From assembly GCA_036924285.1 (NCBI GenBank), contig JAYKYS010000017.1, positions 229,501 through 293,500 of the forward strand: a DNA stretch of 64,000 nt, written 5' to 3'. Under the pieces are notes generated by a model that saw nothing but the letters and a program-made list of their open reading frames with translations, had not been told where the DNA came from and ran no database searches. Shown piece by piece: positions 10,788 to 20,990 of the stretch (the stretch's first letter is position 1; the number at the start of each line of letters is the position of its first letter). Source of the stretch: Asterella californica (taxonomy: Eukaryota > Streptophyta > Marchantiopsida > Marchantiales > Aytoniaceae). A program made the translations under genes and the position numbers.

Positions 10788-12575
10788 AGTATCTTCGTCT
10801 TCTGATGTTGAGCTGACGTCTGAAGACTCTTCTGAGGATTCTTCCAAAGATGAGAATTTTCGGTGTTTCCGTTTTAACTTCTTCTTCTTCTTCTTCTTCT
10901 TCTCTTCTTCACGGCTGTTCTTGGACTTTCTGAAATTCTTCTTCTTTCTCGACTCCGAGGTCTTTTCATGGTCTCTGCTAAGGATATTGGAGGATTCGTA
11001 CTTCTCAGCAGAATCAATGGCTCGCTCCAATGTTGACGTATCAAACCGTCTTACCCACGTTTGTTGCTTTGAAGGCAACCCCTTCACAAACCATTCCACT
11101 GCCTGTGCCGGAGTGTAGGCTGGGTGTGTTCCATTGGCAGGTAATCTATCCAAAATTCCATAGAATCTTTGGACGTAGCTTTTCAAGGATTCTTTCCTCT
11201 TACGTTTGACGCTATTTACTTTATGTAACACATGCCTGTTATAATTCAGTTCTCGGAATCTCTTTAGGAATTTATTTTTCATTAGATCCCAAGTAGATAA
11301 GATTGCGGGAGTTAGATTGGCATGACTGTATCATTTCCCAGCTGCGTGTTTCAACAAGCTGGGAAAAATCCTCGTACGATCAGGGTCATTATCTTCTTTA
11401 TTCGCGTGAGATACCGCTTCAAATTGTTTGACAAATGAGTCGGCGTTCTCTCCGTCTCCATCACTATCCAAATCTTCACCGCCAAATTTAGGATAGTTTT
11501 GGCGAGTGAATGATGGCGTCCCTGACGGTGGTGATACCCCTGTCATTGGATGAGATGCTGGAGGGAGTGTGACTGATGGTTGCTGCTTCCGTCTGTATAT
11601 TAGTTGTGTTGGCAGAGATGAAGGTACCACCAGCTTAGTATTGAACAGATTCCCCGACGGCTGAAGAGTCAGATTTGCAAGAGTGTTTACAGCAACATTA
11701 CTTGCTCTTGTATCAGGAGGGATCACTTTGGATGAGTGATCTTCGGCTGAATGATCTTCGACTGGTTTATCTTCTTCTTCACGAACTTCGTCTTGTCTCT
11801 TTGGTGAAGACAATATGGAGGTCCCTTGGCTCCTTGATTTGAAAAGTGATATGCCTGGAGTCCCGTGAGGTCTGAGATTTGGGATCTGAAGCGCCGGTGA
11901 TCTCAAGGGTAACAATTCTCGAATTAAATTCTCTCCCCTTTGTTTCTTTAAAAGTTCTACAAAGGTTGTGATTTCTGGTCCATGTTTAACGATCAATTCT
12001 AAGGCGGCTTCCGCTCTTGGATTTGGATCTTCCGCAAGAGTAGTCAGAATATTAGGTTCTGACTGTGTTGAAGAAGAGGATGAAGATGAAGATGAAGATT
12101 GGAATAACTCCACTCTTCTGAGTGAAGGAGTTTCTTCTCTATCTATCTCTTCGTCTTCTACCCGAATGCTCTTGTCCTTCTGCGTCGGTTCAAACAGGGA
12201 CTCATGCAGAATTGTTGTTCTTGAAGGGAATGATAGCCATGAGCTATCTTTAGGTGAACTCTCTCCACTCCTTAGACTCGAGCTTGGAGATCCGATATCA
12301 ATCTTTTTCTTCCAAAGACTATGCTCGTCCTTCTCGTACTGTGTCCTTGGTGAAATAGGTACAGAACTTCCTCCAAGCGAAGATGAAGTCCCTTCAGATA
12401 AACTTTTGACTTCTTGCCACTTCTGAGCTGCTTGACGTCTTCGCTCCTTCGTAGCTTCCTTCTGGCGTTGAACTTCGTCCAATAGTTGTTCGCGGACCAA
12501 TCTTCTCTTCAGTGCTCGCCTGGTCCTTCTCGTCTTCTGATCTTCTTCAGAAGGCGCTCGTACTCCGCTCGACAT
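10788..12575 (-). pseudogene. Element C Gag (Ty3/gypsy), one nonsense codon, 3' truncated
   Basis: A start codon at 12575 opens a 414-codon frame ending in TGA at 11331-11333. The same frame resumes immediately (YSHANLTPAILSTWDL) and runs to the junction at 10788, so the stop is most simply a Trp-to-TGA change in one long Gag. The N-terminus is basic and likely coiled (RRALKRRLVREQLLDEVQRQ), followed by Ser-rich and Glu-rich linkers. The Retrotrans_gag fold sits after the stop (LKRFRELNYNR, LKSYVQRFYGILDRLP, VEWFVKGL). The tail is a Lys run and acidic Ser stretch. The last 20 codons of the open frame are chromovirus B1 gag sequence read out of frame and are an accident of the junction. Confidence 0.8.
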
Positions 12576-12620
12576 ACATGACGGTTACAACTTACTGAAT
12601 TCAAGTAAAAGTTAAATCTG

Positions 12621-12640
12621 TATCCCCGGCAGCGGTGCCA
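12621..12640 (-). promoter_or_regulatory. Element C primer binding site
   Basis: On the minus strand the sequence reads TGGCACCGCTGCCGGGGATA, close to the TGGCGCCGTTGCCGGGGA type found after the 5' LTR of many plant Athila/Tat-type gypsy elements. It lies 21 bp inside the LTR edge. This fixes the direction of element C and identifies the block at 12662-13633 as its 5' LTR. Confidence 0.75.
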
Positions 12641-12661
12641 AAAGTTTTTATTGTTTCTATA

Positions 12662-13633
12662 TGTAACAACCCAGAGAAACACAAAGTATCGGAAATAGTA
12701 AATTAAGGATCGTTCCCACGAAGATACAGTTAACAATTACACAAAACACAGTACTACAACGTCACAATGATAATTCTGATAGTTTTCTATTATTCTCACG
12801 GAATGGAATAATATCCGGATGAGAGTTTAAGTCTGATAAGAAACCAAACCCAAGTACAAATCTGATAAATCGAATACAAACAACAATGAAATAGTTCTTT
12901 GATCAGGGACCCTTCCAACAATACAAACAAAAGATTCGAGAGGACAGATGTGAATGAATGAATAAGGTAAAATACTACTGAAATGTTACTAGTCTTCTTC
13001 TGAAAAGACAGAAGAATACAGATTTCACATCAAGGTTCCAAGAATAAGTCCCTACTCTTCCTAAGGAATGTTCTTCCAACTAAATCCTCATACTTAAGAA
13101 TCCCACTTATTTGAAGAAGCTAAACTTAAGATGAAGCCACCATATTCCAAACTCTCCTTACAATTTAACTTATGCTCTTCCACTTCACAGTAACTGATAT
13201 GTTCTCAGATCTTCGTTCATAAAACTCTTCACGAAGATTACAGTTCAACTTCGGCCGAAGGCTCTTCAAAGTTCCTAGACCGAAGTTGTCTCTGATTGCT
13301 CGTCCTCTGACCTGACAAGGGCATGCGCAATGTTGTCTTCGCCCACGCCGCTTATCGTTCCTGTCCCTTTCTGGGTAGGTAGTTCGTCTTCACTCAGACT
13401 ATTCGTGAAGAGAGTATACTGACGATATATATTCTCGAAGTCTCAGATCTTTCCTATAAAGGTCTTCTTCCGAAGTCCCTTCGTCGAAAGTTATTCTCTT
13501 CTTCCGAAGACTCTTCTTCAGAAGTCTCTTCTTCATTAAAACCCAACTATTCTTCTTCTAACTTCATTATTTCTTCTACAAACTTCTACATTTCGATCTT
13601 CTTCTATAAAAAAATGAAAAAGTGGGCTTTACA
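12662..13633 (-). repeat. Element C 5' LTR
   Basis: The 972-bp block has ends TGTAACAACC...GGGCTTTACA, i.e. TG...CA with a TGTAA/TTACA inverted terminus, and sits directly upstream (minus strand) of the primer binding site. The right half is rich in TTCTTCCGAAG palindromes (13450-13530), which may be promoter elements. Directly to the right lies copia sequence at 13634, so C inserted into the copia element or the two were joined. No second C LTR is in the window. Confidence 0.7.
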
Positions 13634-14644
13634 ATTACATTCATAAAGATAATCAGTTTGCCATCCTAACACTCTACGTTGATGATACAATCATAGCAAG
13701 CAGCAGCGAAGGATTGCTAACATACATCAAGAGTAACCTCAGCGTAAGGTTCAAGATGAGTGACATCGGTAATATCCATCATTGCTTGAGTATAGAGACT
13801 AACCGAAATCGAGCAGAAGGATGGATCAGACTCAGTCAAACCTTGTACCTGACCCAAAAGTTATTCCAGTTTGGCTTAGAGAATTGTCAACCTCAGTACA
13901 CCATTGACCCCAGGAGAAAAGTTCTCAACTAAAGATTATCCTGCTACTACTGAAGAGAAGGCGCAATGTGCTTCTTATCCATATCAGAGTGCGACAGGCT
14001 CCATCAACTGGGCTGCCGTCTGCACTCGTCCTGATCTAACCTTTAGCATTAGTGTATTATCTCAATACATGGCTAACCCAAGATTAAAACACATCACAGC
14101 CATAAAGCGCACATTTCGCTATATCAAGGGTACTTTAGACCAGTACTTAGAATACAAATACGCGCCTCAACCAATTTCTCTATTTGGCTACACTGATGCT
14201 GACTGGGGAGGTCACATCGAGTCACGACGTTCAACTTCTGGAAATTGTTTCATCTACTCACAAGGAGCAATCAGTTGGTCGTCGAAGAGACAGAAATCTG
14301 TTGCACTATCAAGTACTGAAGCTGAGTATATGGCACTCAGCACATGTTCATCAGAAGCAATGTGGCTTCGACAACTCTTAGGTGATATTGGTTTAGCTGA
14401 GAATGAGGCTACTACTTTGTATTATGATAACCAGAGTGCGATAGCACTCGTAGAATCGTCCAAGTTTCATGACAGGACGAAACACATAGATATTCGGTAT
14501 CACTTCATTAAGGATCAAGTTACATCCAAGACAATTGAAGTGAAGTACTGCCCTACTCAGGAGATGGTAGCGGATGTCCTAACTAAGGGCCTACTGGCTC
14601 CTAAGTTGGATTACTTTATACCAAGACTAGGATTGAAAGTTTAA
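13634..14644 (+). pseudogene. Ty1/copia reverse transcriptase-RNase H, 5' truncated
   Basis: The frame enters with LTLYVDDTIIAS, the copia RT active site YVDD at 13675-13686, then RFKMSDIGNIHHCLSIE. A single-base shift near 13900 leads into the 13904-14644 frame: YRSATGSINW-like connection (YQSATGSINWAAVCTRPDL), then RNase H with YTDADWGGHIESRRSTSG, ALSSTEAEYMALS and LYYDNQSAIAL, closing with HIDIRYHFIKDQV and VADVLTKGL. These are hallmark copia Pol C-terminal motifs, and the stop at 14642-14644 is the natural end of Pol. Integrase, protease and Gag, which precede RT in copia, are absent because the LTR of element C begins at 13633. Confidence 0.92.
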
Positions 14645-14659
14645 ATCTACAACAACTAG

Positions 14660-14886
14660 TCGCTGAGTGGGAGTATTAGAATAGACTGTACCGTATGAAC
14701 GTAAGTACAGCAACTAGTTTAGACTATTTGGGCTCATGCCCTTTCGCAGGCTTTGCCTGTCCTTGTACCAAAGTATAAGTACCTGGCCTTTGGGCCTCCT
14801 ACCTCATTATTCATTTCAGTAAACAAGCTTACTCATACTTGGTCTCTCTCACATCGATTCTCTCTCTCCTTTTCCTATATATTACA
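14660..14886 (+). repeat. Copia polypurine tract and probable short 3' LTR
   Basis: The run gctgagtgggagtatta (14662-14678) resembles the copia polypurine tract followed by an LTR start, although the expected TGTTAG start reads TATTAG. The block ends around ...tatattaca (14886). It contains a TATA-like gtataagta near 14771. The length of about 213 bp suits short copia LTRs. The ends are tentative because no 5' LTR copy is available. Confidence 0.45.
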
Positions 14887-15387
14887 TTAGTGAAAAGTGG
14901 ATATACTAGTAATTTGAGCTATTAAAATATCTAGTACTATTAAGTATTAGGCACCAAAAAAATAAAACACGAAATAAAGAAGCAGAAATTAAATTCAATG
15001 AATTTCTGCATTATAAACATTACTCACTGATAAGAAGTGATTAGTCCCAACTCTATTATTACATCAGGTTCTACTGTATGTATCTAAATGTGAGTGTGGG
15101 AAAGATAACAAGTAATAGCAAGCTGAAATCAGGAACCGAACTGATATCAGTGGAAATTCAACTTATAACAGTAAAACTTTGATTGATATCAGAGAGCGGT
15201 TTGATATTTTGAGCTCTCATAACAGCTGAAACATAAGCTCTCATAACATAAAGAAAAAGTTTATAAGATAACTGTATTGTACACATAGCGGGAAGCTAGT
15301 GGCTTTTTTCTTCTTTTATCTTTTAATACATACTTTCTTTATTTTGTATATATATTTTTAGAATTTTTATTACTTGGTAGATGGTTA

Positions 15388-15430
15388 CATGACTTGACCA
15401 TATGATGGAACATCATATAGTCAGGTCATG
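15388..15430. repeat. Imperfect inverted repeat (20-bp arms, 3-nt loop)
   Basis: The left arm catgacttgaccatatgatg and right arm catcatatagtcaggtcatg pair with two mismatches around a gaa loop. If transcribed, both mismatches would be G-U pairs. No gene is next to it. Confidence 0.7.
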
Positions 15431-15568
15431 ATTGATGATAGACATAGTATGAATCAGCGTCTCAAAAGCACATAGAAGCCTAATCCTTGTTTGTATGACA
15501 ACATGAATTCCACTACCTTGTGACCAGAGAGGCACACATATCTAATGGAGGTTATCCACTCTACATAG

Positions 15569-15624
15569 GACATGTCACAGACGACATGTCACAGACGACA
15601 TGTCACAGACGACATGTCACAGTC
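15569..15624 (+). repeat. 14-bp tandem repeat, four copies
   Basis: The unit gacatgtcacagac repeats three times exactly, with a fourth copy ending in agtc instead of agac. Each unit contains the ACATGT palindrome. Confidence 0.9.
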
Positions 15625-16109
15625 TCGATAGAAATAAAAGAACATTCGTATATGTCGATAGCGAAAGTTACTTGATGGAGACATCACGGAAACATGCATT
15701 GGTAGCCAATCTGCTTCAAACGGTTGCAAAACAGGAGTGTCCCAGTGTGGAGACTTGAATGAAATTTTCTTGAGAAAACATCCCTTTTCTACAGTGATTC
15801 CACTTTAATGGCCAGGTTCAAATATAATACGTAAACTGAATATAATCAAACTCTACTTTCCAATTTGGTATATGCAGAATCTGCCGTATATGATATGCCA
15901 GTTAATTAGATCTGGTGATTATAGTAGATTCGGTTTGGTGTTAAACTGGCTCACTTTCTAACCTTCAAGAAGCGAGTACATGGAATCATCTACTCCCCCT
16001 ATTTCAAGCATGTCAAGCAATAATATAATGTTTATTTTTATCGTCGATTTTGTCGAGATTGGATCTCGTTAGCTAGTCTAGTGTCGATGATCGACACCAC
16101 AAGAGTTTA

Positions 16110-16500
16110 TTCCATGGACTATTGTAAGTTTATCTAATTTACTAAGTTAATTCTACCAGGTTTACTAAGTCTAATAAGTTTCATATACTCAATTTACTCA
16201 GTTTATTAAATTTACTATCTTTGGTTAATAGTCTGGCTCTTTCAAGCACACGGTCTCGACTTTCGACATTCATTAGGAGAGGCGATAAGTTTACTAAGTT
16301 TCCTCTAGTAAGTTTACAATACAAAGCTTACTAAGTTCGATGATTAGTTAGACTTATCACTACCCATAAGTTTACTGTAGCAAGTTTACTAAAGGAACTT
16401 AGTTCACGTAATTTACTCTATCATGTTTACTAAGTTTACTAAGATTCGTGTAATAAATTTACAGTACTGAGTTTTTTTGAGTTTGCTAAGTTCTTGGAAT
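16110..16500. repeat. Dispersed AAGTTTACT-type words
   Basis: The words aagtttac, tttactaagtt and close variants occur more than a dozen times with irregular spacing in about 390 bp. There is no fixed period, so this is a decayed satellite or low-complexity domain and not a clean tandem array. Confidence 0.5.
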
Positions 16501-17857
16501 AGTCAAGTTCTTTCATGGACCCGATCTCGATTATCGACAGTCATTTAGGAGAGACTTTTGCAAGCTCCACTCTTGGTGGTACCCTTCCGTCGATTCCTTT
16601 AAGTTTCAGCCTTGCAACCATACTCGCCCAAAAACTTTGGATTTCTCATGGAAGTGTTGTTTATGGTTGAGACTATGACGGTATCTGAGTGTCTTGGAAC
16701 CCCCAACTTTTGTTCTTGATTATGAAAACATCCTTCGCAAATACTTTCACAGAAGTCCGTCTTTCACGAATCAAAGAATTTCACCTCTGACCGCAAAATA
16801 TGAATGCCCCCAATTGCCCATGTTAATACTTAATCTAGTCCCAAAGACCAACGCAATAAGACCGAAGTCCTATCGCTGAGTTCCATGCTAATTTATTCAG
16901 AGCGTATGACTTGCTTTGAGCACTCTAATTTTCAAAGTAACATCGCTCACTCCACGTCTCTACCAGTGAAGGCGTTATGTCATCGTGTTCCTTTTCAGTG
17001 TCGATCATAGACAATGAAGTGTGTTTAGGATGCTAGTGTGTAGTTTAGTATGTTAGTTAGGTTATAATTAGTTGACCTGTTTAGTTAGGTTAGTTGTGTT
17101 TAGTTGTGGTAAGTTATTGTTTAGTTATGTTAGTTTAGTCGTTATGTTAGTGTTTCTAGAATGCGAGTTGAGATATCGAAGTAGAGGGATGGTACCACTG
17201 TACGAATCCTTCATAGTTCACTTTTGATTGTCAAAAGTTCAAGAGAGAATTTTGGTAAAGATAAACTCGATGTTTCCCAAGACTATTATCATCGTGTAGA
17301 AACACTTCAGCTGTAACTTTCGATCATCGAAGGTTCATTCAGTAATGTTGATAAATTAAGGAAGGACATAAATGGTAAAATAGCACTAATTTCCAAGCAC
17401 TATCGATAGTTTGTCAACCGGATTTATTTTGCTTGCCCTAAGCACATTTCTCTTCCATACCAAGTTTATACGACCAGAAGTATAAAATCGCCCATAGTTA
17501 TGGTGCAAGTATCATGATATGGACCCACTTTACTAATACCTTTCCATATACACATAGTGTTGATCATCGACGGTACCAATGGACAGTATGAACTTTGTTT
17601 GGAACGGTCAAATGTCGAAAGTCAAACCATTCACTGTTATCACCAAGACGAACTTTCATAGTTCTTCTGCAGTTTCAACTATCGATTGATGACAGTGTCC
17701 CGATCATCAAATATTCTTTCTATTCGTACGGGTTATAGAACTGATCTTGTCCATCTCTAACCCTTTATCCATCCATCTCGAAACATAAAGTGTTGTTCAT
17801 TACTGATATTCCACAATTTGTACGATACTGAATTGCATCGATTGGATACTCTGTCGT

Positions 17858-17957
17858 GCGCATACACATCGCTACACAACATACATCGCTGTCAGAGGAA
17901 CACCACACATACACATAACACATGGACGATGTCATACACATACACAAGTGTACCACA
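17858..17957 (-). repeat. D-family LTR terminus, isolated fragment
   Basis: About 100 bp from gtgcgcatacacatcgc to aagtgtaccaca match 18711-18812, the edge of the D1 3' LTR, with a few substitutions. On the minus strand the end reads TGTGGTACAC against TGTGATACAC at D1. Here it is followed by an internal piece of the LTR and not by the element's polypurine tract, so this fragment is rearranged. Confidence 0.8.
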
Positions 17958-17958
17958 A

Positions 17959-18356
17959 TAATCTGTATAGAGAAATTACCATCTCCAACATCACAACAAG
18001 GACTACTCACAAACGGTCAAGCCAAATCCACTCTAAACGCGAAGAGAATCCGGGTTACACTCAACTAGACTATCCACCATAGCCAGGAGCTTGAAGGCTC
18101 AACTCAAAGAACTAAGGCCTCCAAGCCCTACCTGCGAAGTTTACCCCTAGTGGGCTCTCCCACCAACTCGTCCTAACGGCACTAACGGCCTTACCGAGAC
18201 GCGTCACTTCGCACTCGTCAACCTAGCCAAGGTGCCCAAACTGACGTGACAACTCTTGAAGACCGACAGTTCAGAGAGAACTAAAGTAGTGTCTTTTGAA
18301 AATAGATCGAGTAGCAAATACTCCTTTAACAATAATGTTGAGTCCTTCAGAAAAGT
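17959..18356. repeat. D-LTR internal repeat, copy 1
   Basis: The stretch taatctgtatagag...cagaaaagt is nearly identical to 27523-27919 in the right-hand D1 LTR, and its first 275 bases match 18411-18704. Its left neighbour is an LTR end, and its right neighbour is a telomere-type repeat. The near identity shows that the duplication is recent. Confidence 0.85.
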
Positions 18357-18358
18357 TT

Positions 18359-18383
18359 CCCTAAACCCTAAACCCTAAACCCC
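18359..18383. repeat. Interstitial telomere-type repeat (CCCTAAA)3
   Basis: Three perfect CCCTAAA units plus CCCC sit exactly between D-LTR copy 1 and copy 2. CCCTAAA is the Arabidopsis-type telomere unit. The position at a junction between two rearranged LTR pieces fits insertion during double-strand break repair. Confidence 0.9.
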
Positions 18384-18812
18384 GCCTCGACCTGCACTCA
18401 GTTCTTTGAGTAATCTGTATAGAGAAATTACCATCTCCAACATCACAACAAGGACTACTCACAAACGGTCAAGCCAAATCCACTCTAAACGCGAAGAGAA
18501 TCCGGGTTACACTCAACTAGACTATCCACCATAGCCAGGAGCTTGAAGGCTCAACTCAAAGAACTAAGGCCTCCAAGCCCTACCTGCGAAGTTTACCCCT
18601 AGTGGGCTCTCCCACCAACTCGTCCTAACGGCACTAACGGCCTTACCGAGACGCGTCACTTCGCACTCGATCAACCTAGCCAAGGTGCCCAAACTGACGT
18701 GACAGCTGTCTTGTGCATACACATCGCTACACAACATACATCGCTGTCAGAGGAACACCACACATACACATAACACATGGACGATGTCATATACATACAC
18801 AAGTGTATCACA
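18382..18812 (-). repeat. D1 3' LTR (partial)
   Basis: This block contains LTR internal copy 2 (18382-18704) joined to the terminal 100 bp (about 18711-18812). The minus strand begins TGTGATACAC immediately after the polypurine tract of D1, which fixes it as the 3' LTR. Compared with copies 1 and 3 it lacks the tail from actcttgaag to gaaaagt, and the left part of the LTR is missing. Confidence 0.75.
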
Positions 18813-18985
18813 ATCGCCCCCCTAACTGACGGTTAGGTCCCTCTAACTCCAGATAGCTCCATATCCCAACTACGTGATACACACCTTCATGGGTGCAAGG
18901 ATCAGGAGGCCGGGTGCTACATCGCCCCATCGTTAGTCGTCTGTCTGCAATCCATACCACGCAAAGATCTAATCGACTATCTCCG
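18813..18985 (-). promoter_or_regulatory. D1 polypurine tract and short 3' untranslated region
   Basis: On the minus strand, TTAGGGGGGCGAT (18813-18825) abuts the LTR start and is the polypurine tract that primes plus-strand synthesis. Between it and the integrase stop (18986-18988) are about 160 bp with no ORF. The same tract, slightly changed (CCAGTTAGAGGGACGAT), precedes the LTR end in copy D2 at 44246-44262. Confidence 0.75.
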
Positions 18986-20266
18986 CTATATACATCGAGG
19001 ACAAACCCACCGTCCAGTAGGAACTACACTGAGAGGTGGAGTCAAACATGACATGTGCCAACCTCTCGAACAACCATCACACACCAACATATGGGCTGCT
19101 CCACCAGCAGACCCACACAACATACACCTCAAGCTCGCGCGTACAACTGCGAAGCTTGGGTCAACGGTACCATGAATGTTGGGAAGATGACATGGCGCGC
19201 AATTACGCACATGGTCCTTCCACACAACACCATCACGGCCCTCTAACATGAGTACTCCAGAAGGTAACACCTCCCGCACTCGTAAAATAGTGCGCCCTAC
19301 GGTCACATCCAACGTCGTCGGTGCAGCCTGCTGAAGATAGATATAATCGCCAGGATGAAACCTGCGAATCGACGATCGATAACCTCTTCCTCGGATAGTC
19401 GCATATCGCAACGTGTCTCTATGCTGAGCAATCGCTAGGTTCTCAAAAGCCATAGGCATAACTCTCCGAAATGTCTCTGCTCGTTGAGAACATGCTCTCA
19501 CCCACATATCCGGGTCATCAAGGTTCAGCACCTCAGCAGAATCACGACGAATGGCCGAAGGTAGATCTGGATCTCGGCCATACAATAGAAAATACGGTGA
19601 GAAGGAAGCCAAAGACGCTTGTCGGCTGAAACGGTAACCCATAGCCAACCATGGTAACTGCACATCCCAGTCTCCCAAGTGGCCCTTCTGCAAGCCATAC
19701 TTGCGCAATCCTCTCTTCACCGTCTGAACTACCCTCTCCGCCAAACCATCCGCCTCAGGATGATCTCGAGATGTAGTCCGATGATCAATCAGCGCCTGAT
19801 CACACAAGGCTTGAAACTCACCAAGGAACTCTGTACCTTGGTCTGTCAGCACTTCAGCTGGTGCTCCAAAACGACTCAGCACTCGATCTAAGAACGCGTA
19901 TGCTGTCCCTTCACTCGCCTTGTCTGGTAATGCTACCAACTCAATCCACTTAGAGAAGTGCTCCACCATCATCAACACATACCGGTGGTGACGTACGGTC
20001 AACGGTAAGGGTCCTGCAAAATCCAAACTCCAACGATAACCCAACCCCATAATCGGTAAGGGGTGTAACTGTGGAGTAGGAGCATTAAACAATGCTCGTA
20101 CTCGATCACAAACCACACATCGTGCGACAAACTGTTGCACATCGACGTGCATACCACGCCACCAATACTGTCCTTGGAGTAAGCTATGCGTACGCTTCAC
20201 TCCAAAATGTCCCAACTCCTCATGGGCATGTCGTACTAACTGTGCCCTCTGGGATGGATGTGGCAC
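18986..20266 (-). CDS. D1 integrase with C-terminal PHD finger
   Basis: 426 codons are open. The start shown is internal to Pol: the frame upstream ends at a TAG near 20267, so the true product was continuous with RNase H. Zinc domain: H15, H20, C50, C53. Core: D82 (SLDFAGP), D142 (LTDQGTEF), E177 (LAERVVQ), with 34 residues between the last two. A basic C-terminal domain (RFHPGDYIYLQQ) follows near 303. The last 46 residues form a C4HC3 PHD finger: C381, C384, C396, C399, H404, C407, C422, C425, with the usual Trp (W420) two residues before the last Cys pair. All eight ligands are present. PHD fingers bind histone H3 tails, so a role in choosing insertion sites is a reasonable inference. No stop interrupts this part, making it the best preserved module of D1. 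Confidence 0.9.
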   Translation of the reverse strand: MPHPSQRAQLVRHAHEELGHFGVKRTHSLLQGQYWWRGMHVDVQQFVARCVVCDRVRALFNAPTPQLHPLPIMGLGYRWSLDFAGPLPLTVRHHRYVLMMVEHFSKWIELVALPDKASEGTAYAFLDRVLSRFGAPAEVLTDQGTEFLGEFQALCDQALIDHRTTSRDHPEADGLAERVVQTVKRGLRKYGLQKGHLGDWDVQLPWLAMGYRFSRQASLASFSPYFLLYGRDPDLPSAIRRDSAEVLNLDDPDMWVRACSQRAETFRRVMPMAFENLAIAQHRDTLRYATIRGRGYRSSIRRFHPGDYIYLQQAAPTTLDVTVGRTILRVREVLPSGVLMLEGRDGVVWKDHVRNCAPCHLPNIHGTVDPSFAVVRASLRCMLCGSAGGAAHMLVCDGCSRGWHMSCLTPPLSVVPTGRWVCPRCI

Positions 20267-20990
20267 TATCCGTACTCTCCATCATCCCACACTCGAAGTA
20301 CATGTCGTCCTTCTCGTCGAAATCTCTTCGCTCGTTGAAGGACACGATCTCGCTCCTTGGCACTTACTGTGCCTACTAACACACCAGTACGTAGATACTC
20401 CATCACGGTCACATCATCATGGATATCTCGCTGGTCTGAAACACCATCTCCACCCTCAAGATCTGGAGACTCATCATCTACTCTCTGACCAGAGAAAGAT
20501 ACGACTTGGCCCTCCATACTAGAGTTCATGGCCAACACACAAAGAAAGGCAGATGCATGCCATCCTGACACTATCTCCTCATCAACCTCGTCATGCCATC
20601 GAGCCCCAGTCTGATCCTGCTGACTCGTGCACGGGTTGCGACTCAACCCATCGGCATCTAGGTTTGCAACTCCAGGTCTATGTACTACCTGGAAGTCATA
20701 CTCTTGTAAGATCAGAGCCTATCGTGCAAGCTTCCCTGTAAGCTTATCGGACTCCATCAACCACTTGAGCGGCTGGTGATCAGTGATGAGAGTAAAGGGG
20801 TTCCCAAACAGATAACATCGAAAGTGTGCAACAGCCCACACTTCCGCCAAACACTCTCTCTCATACGAACTATACCTCGCCTCCGCTGAATTATTATAGC
20901 GACTGGCATACGCCACCACAAACTTCTTTTTCTCATCATCATGCTGAGTCAGCACTGCTCCAAGTCCCAACATACTCCAATCTGTGTGCA
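20267..20990 (-). pseudogene. D1 RNase H and linker, broken by stops
   Basis: The 20719-20973 stretch encodes the RNase H core: LTQHDDEKKKFVVAYASR, SSYERECLAEVWAV with the catalytic Glu, and LITDHQPLKWLM with an Asp. The first Asp (TDWSMLGLG) lies just upstream across a one-base loss near 20995. A stop at 20719-20721 (TAG) is followed in the same frame by VVHRPGVANLDADGLSRNP, the conserved end of RNase H. An acidic linker then runs to 20267, where one more stop separates it from the integrase. The module degrades RNA in the hybrid. The breaks are few, so the copy was probably intact not long ago. Confidence 0.85.

Larger units (their letters stand above)
14887..17857. other. AT-rich sequence without recognisable genes
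   Basis: No open frame in this 3 kb resembles a known protein. The sequence holds an imperfect hairpin (15388-15430), a 14-bp tandem repeat (15569-15624), scattered AAGTTTACT words (16110-16500), a GTTAGTTTAGT-rich patch (17030-17160), and a perfect 8-bp-arm palindrome gtgtcgatgatcgacac at 16081-16097. I read it as decayed repeat or intergenic DNA. Confidence 0.5.

Noticed and set aside
10728..11282. Apparent single protein joining element C Gag to an Arg/Glu-rich tail
   Set aside because: The last 20 codons are chromovirus gag start sequence read in the wrong frame. The joint is real DNA but the fusion tail is accidental.
15569..15624. CRISPR-like array
   Set aside because: The 14-bp units are directly adjacent with no spacers, and the genome is eukaryotic.
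18359..18383. True chromosome end
   Set aside because: Only three units, with unrelated sequence continuing on both sides.
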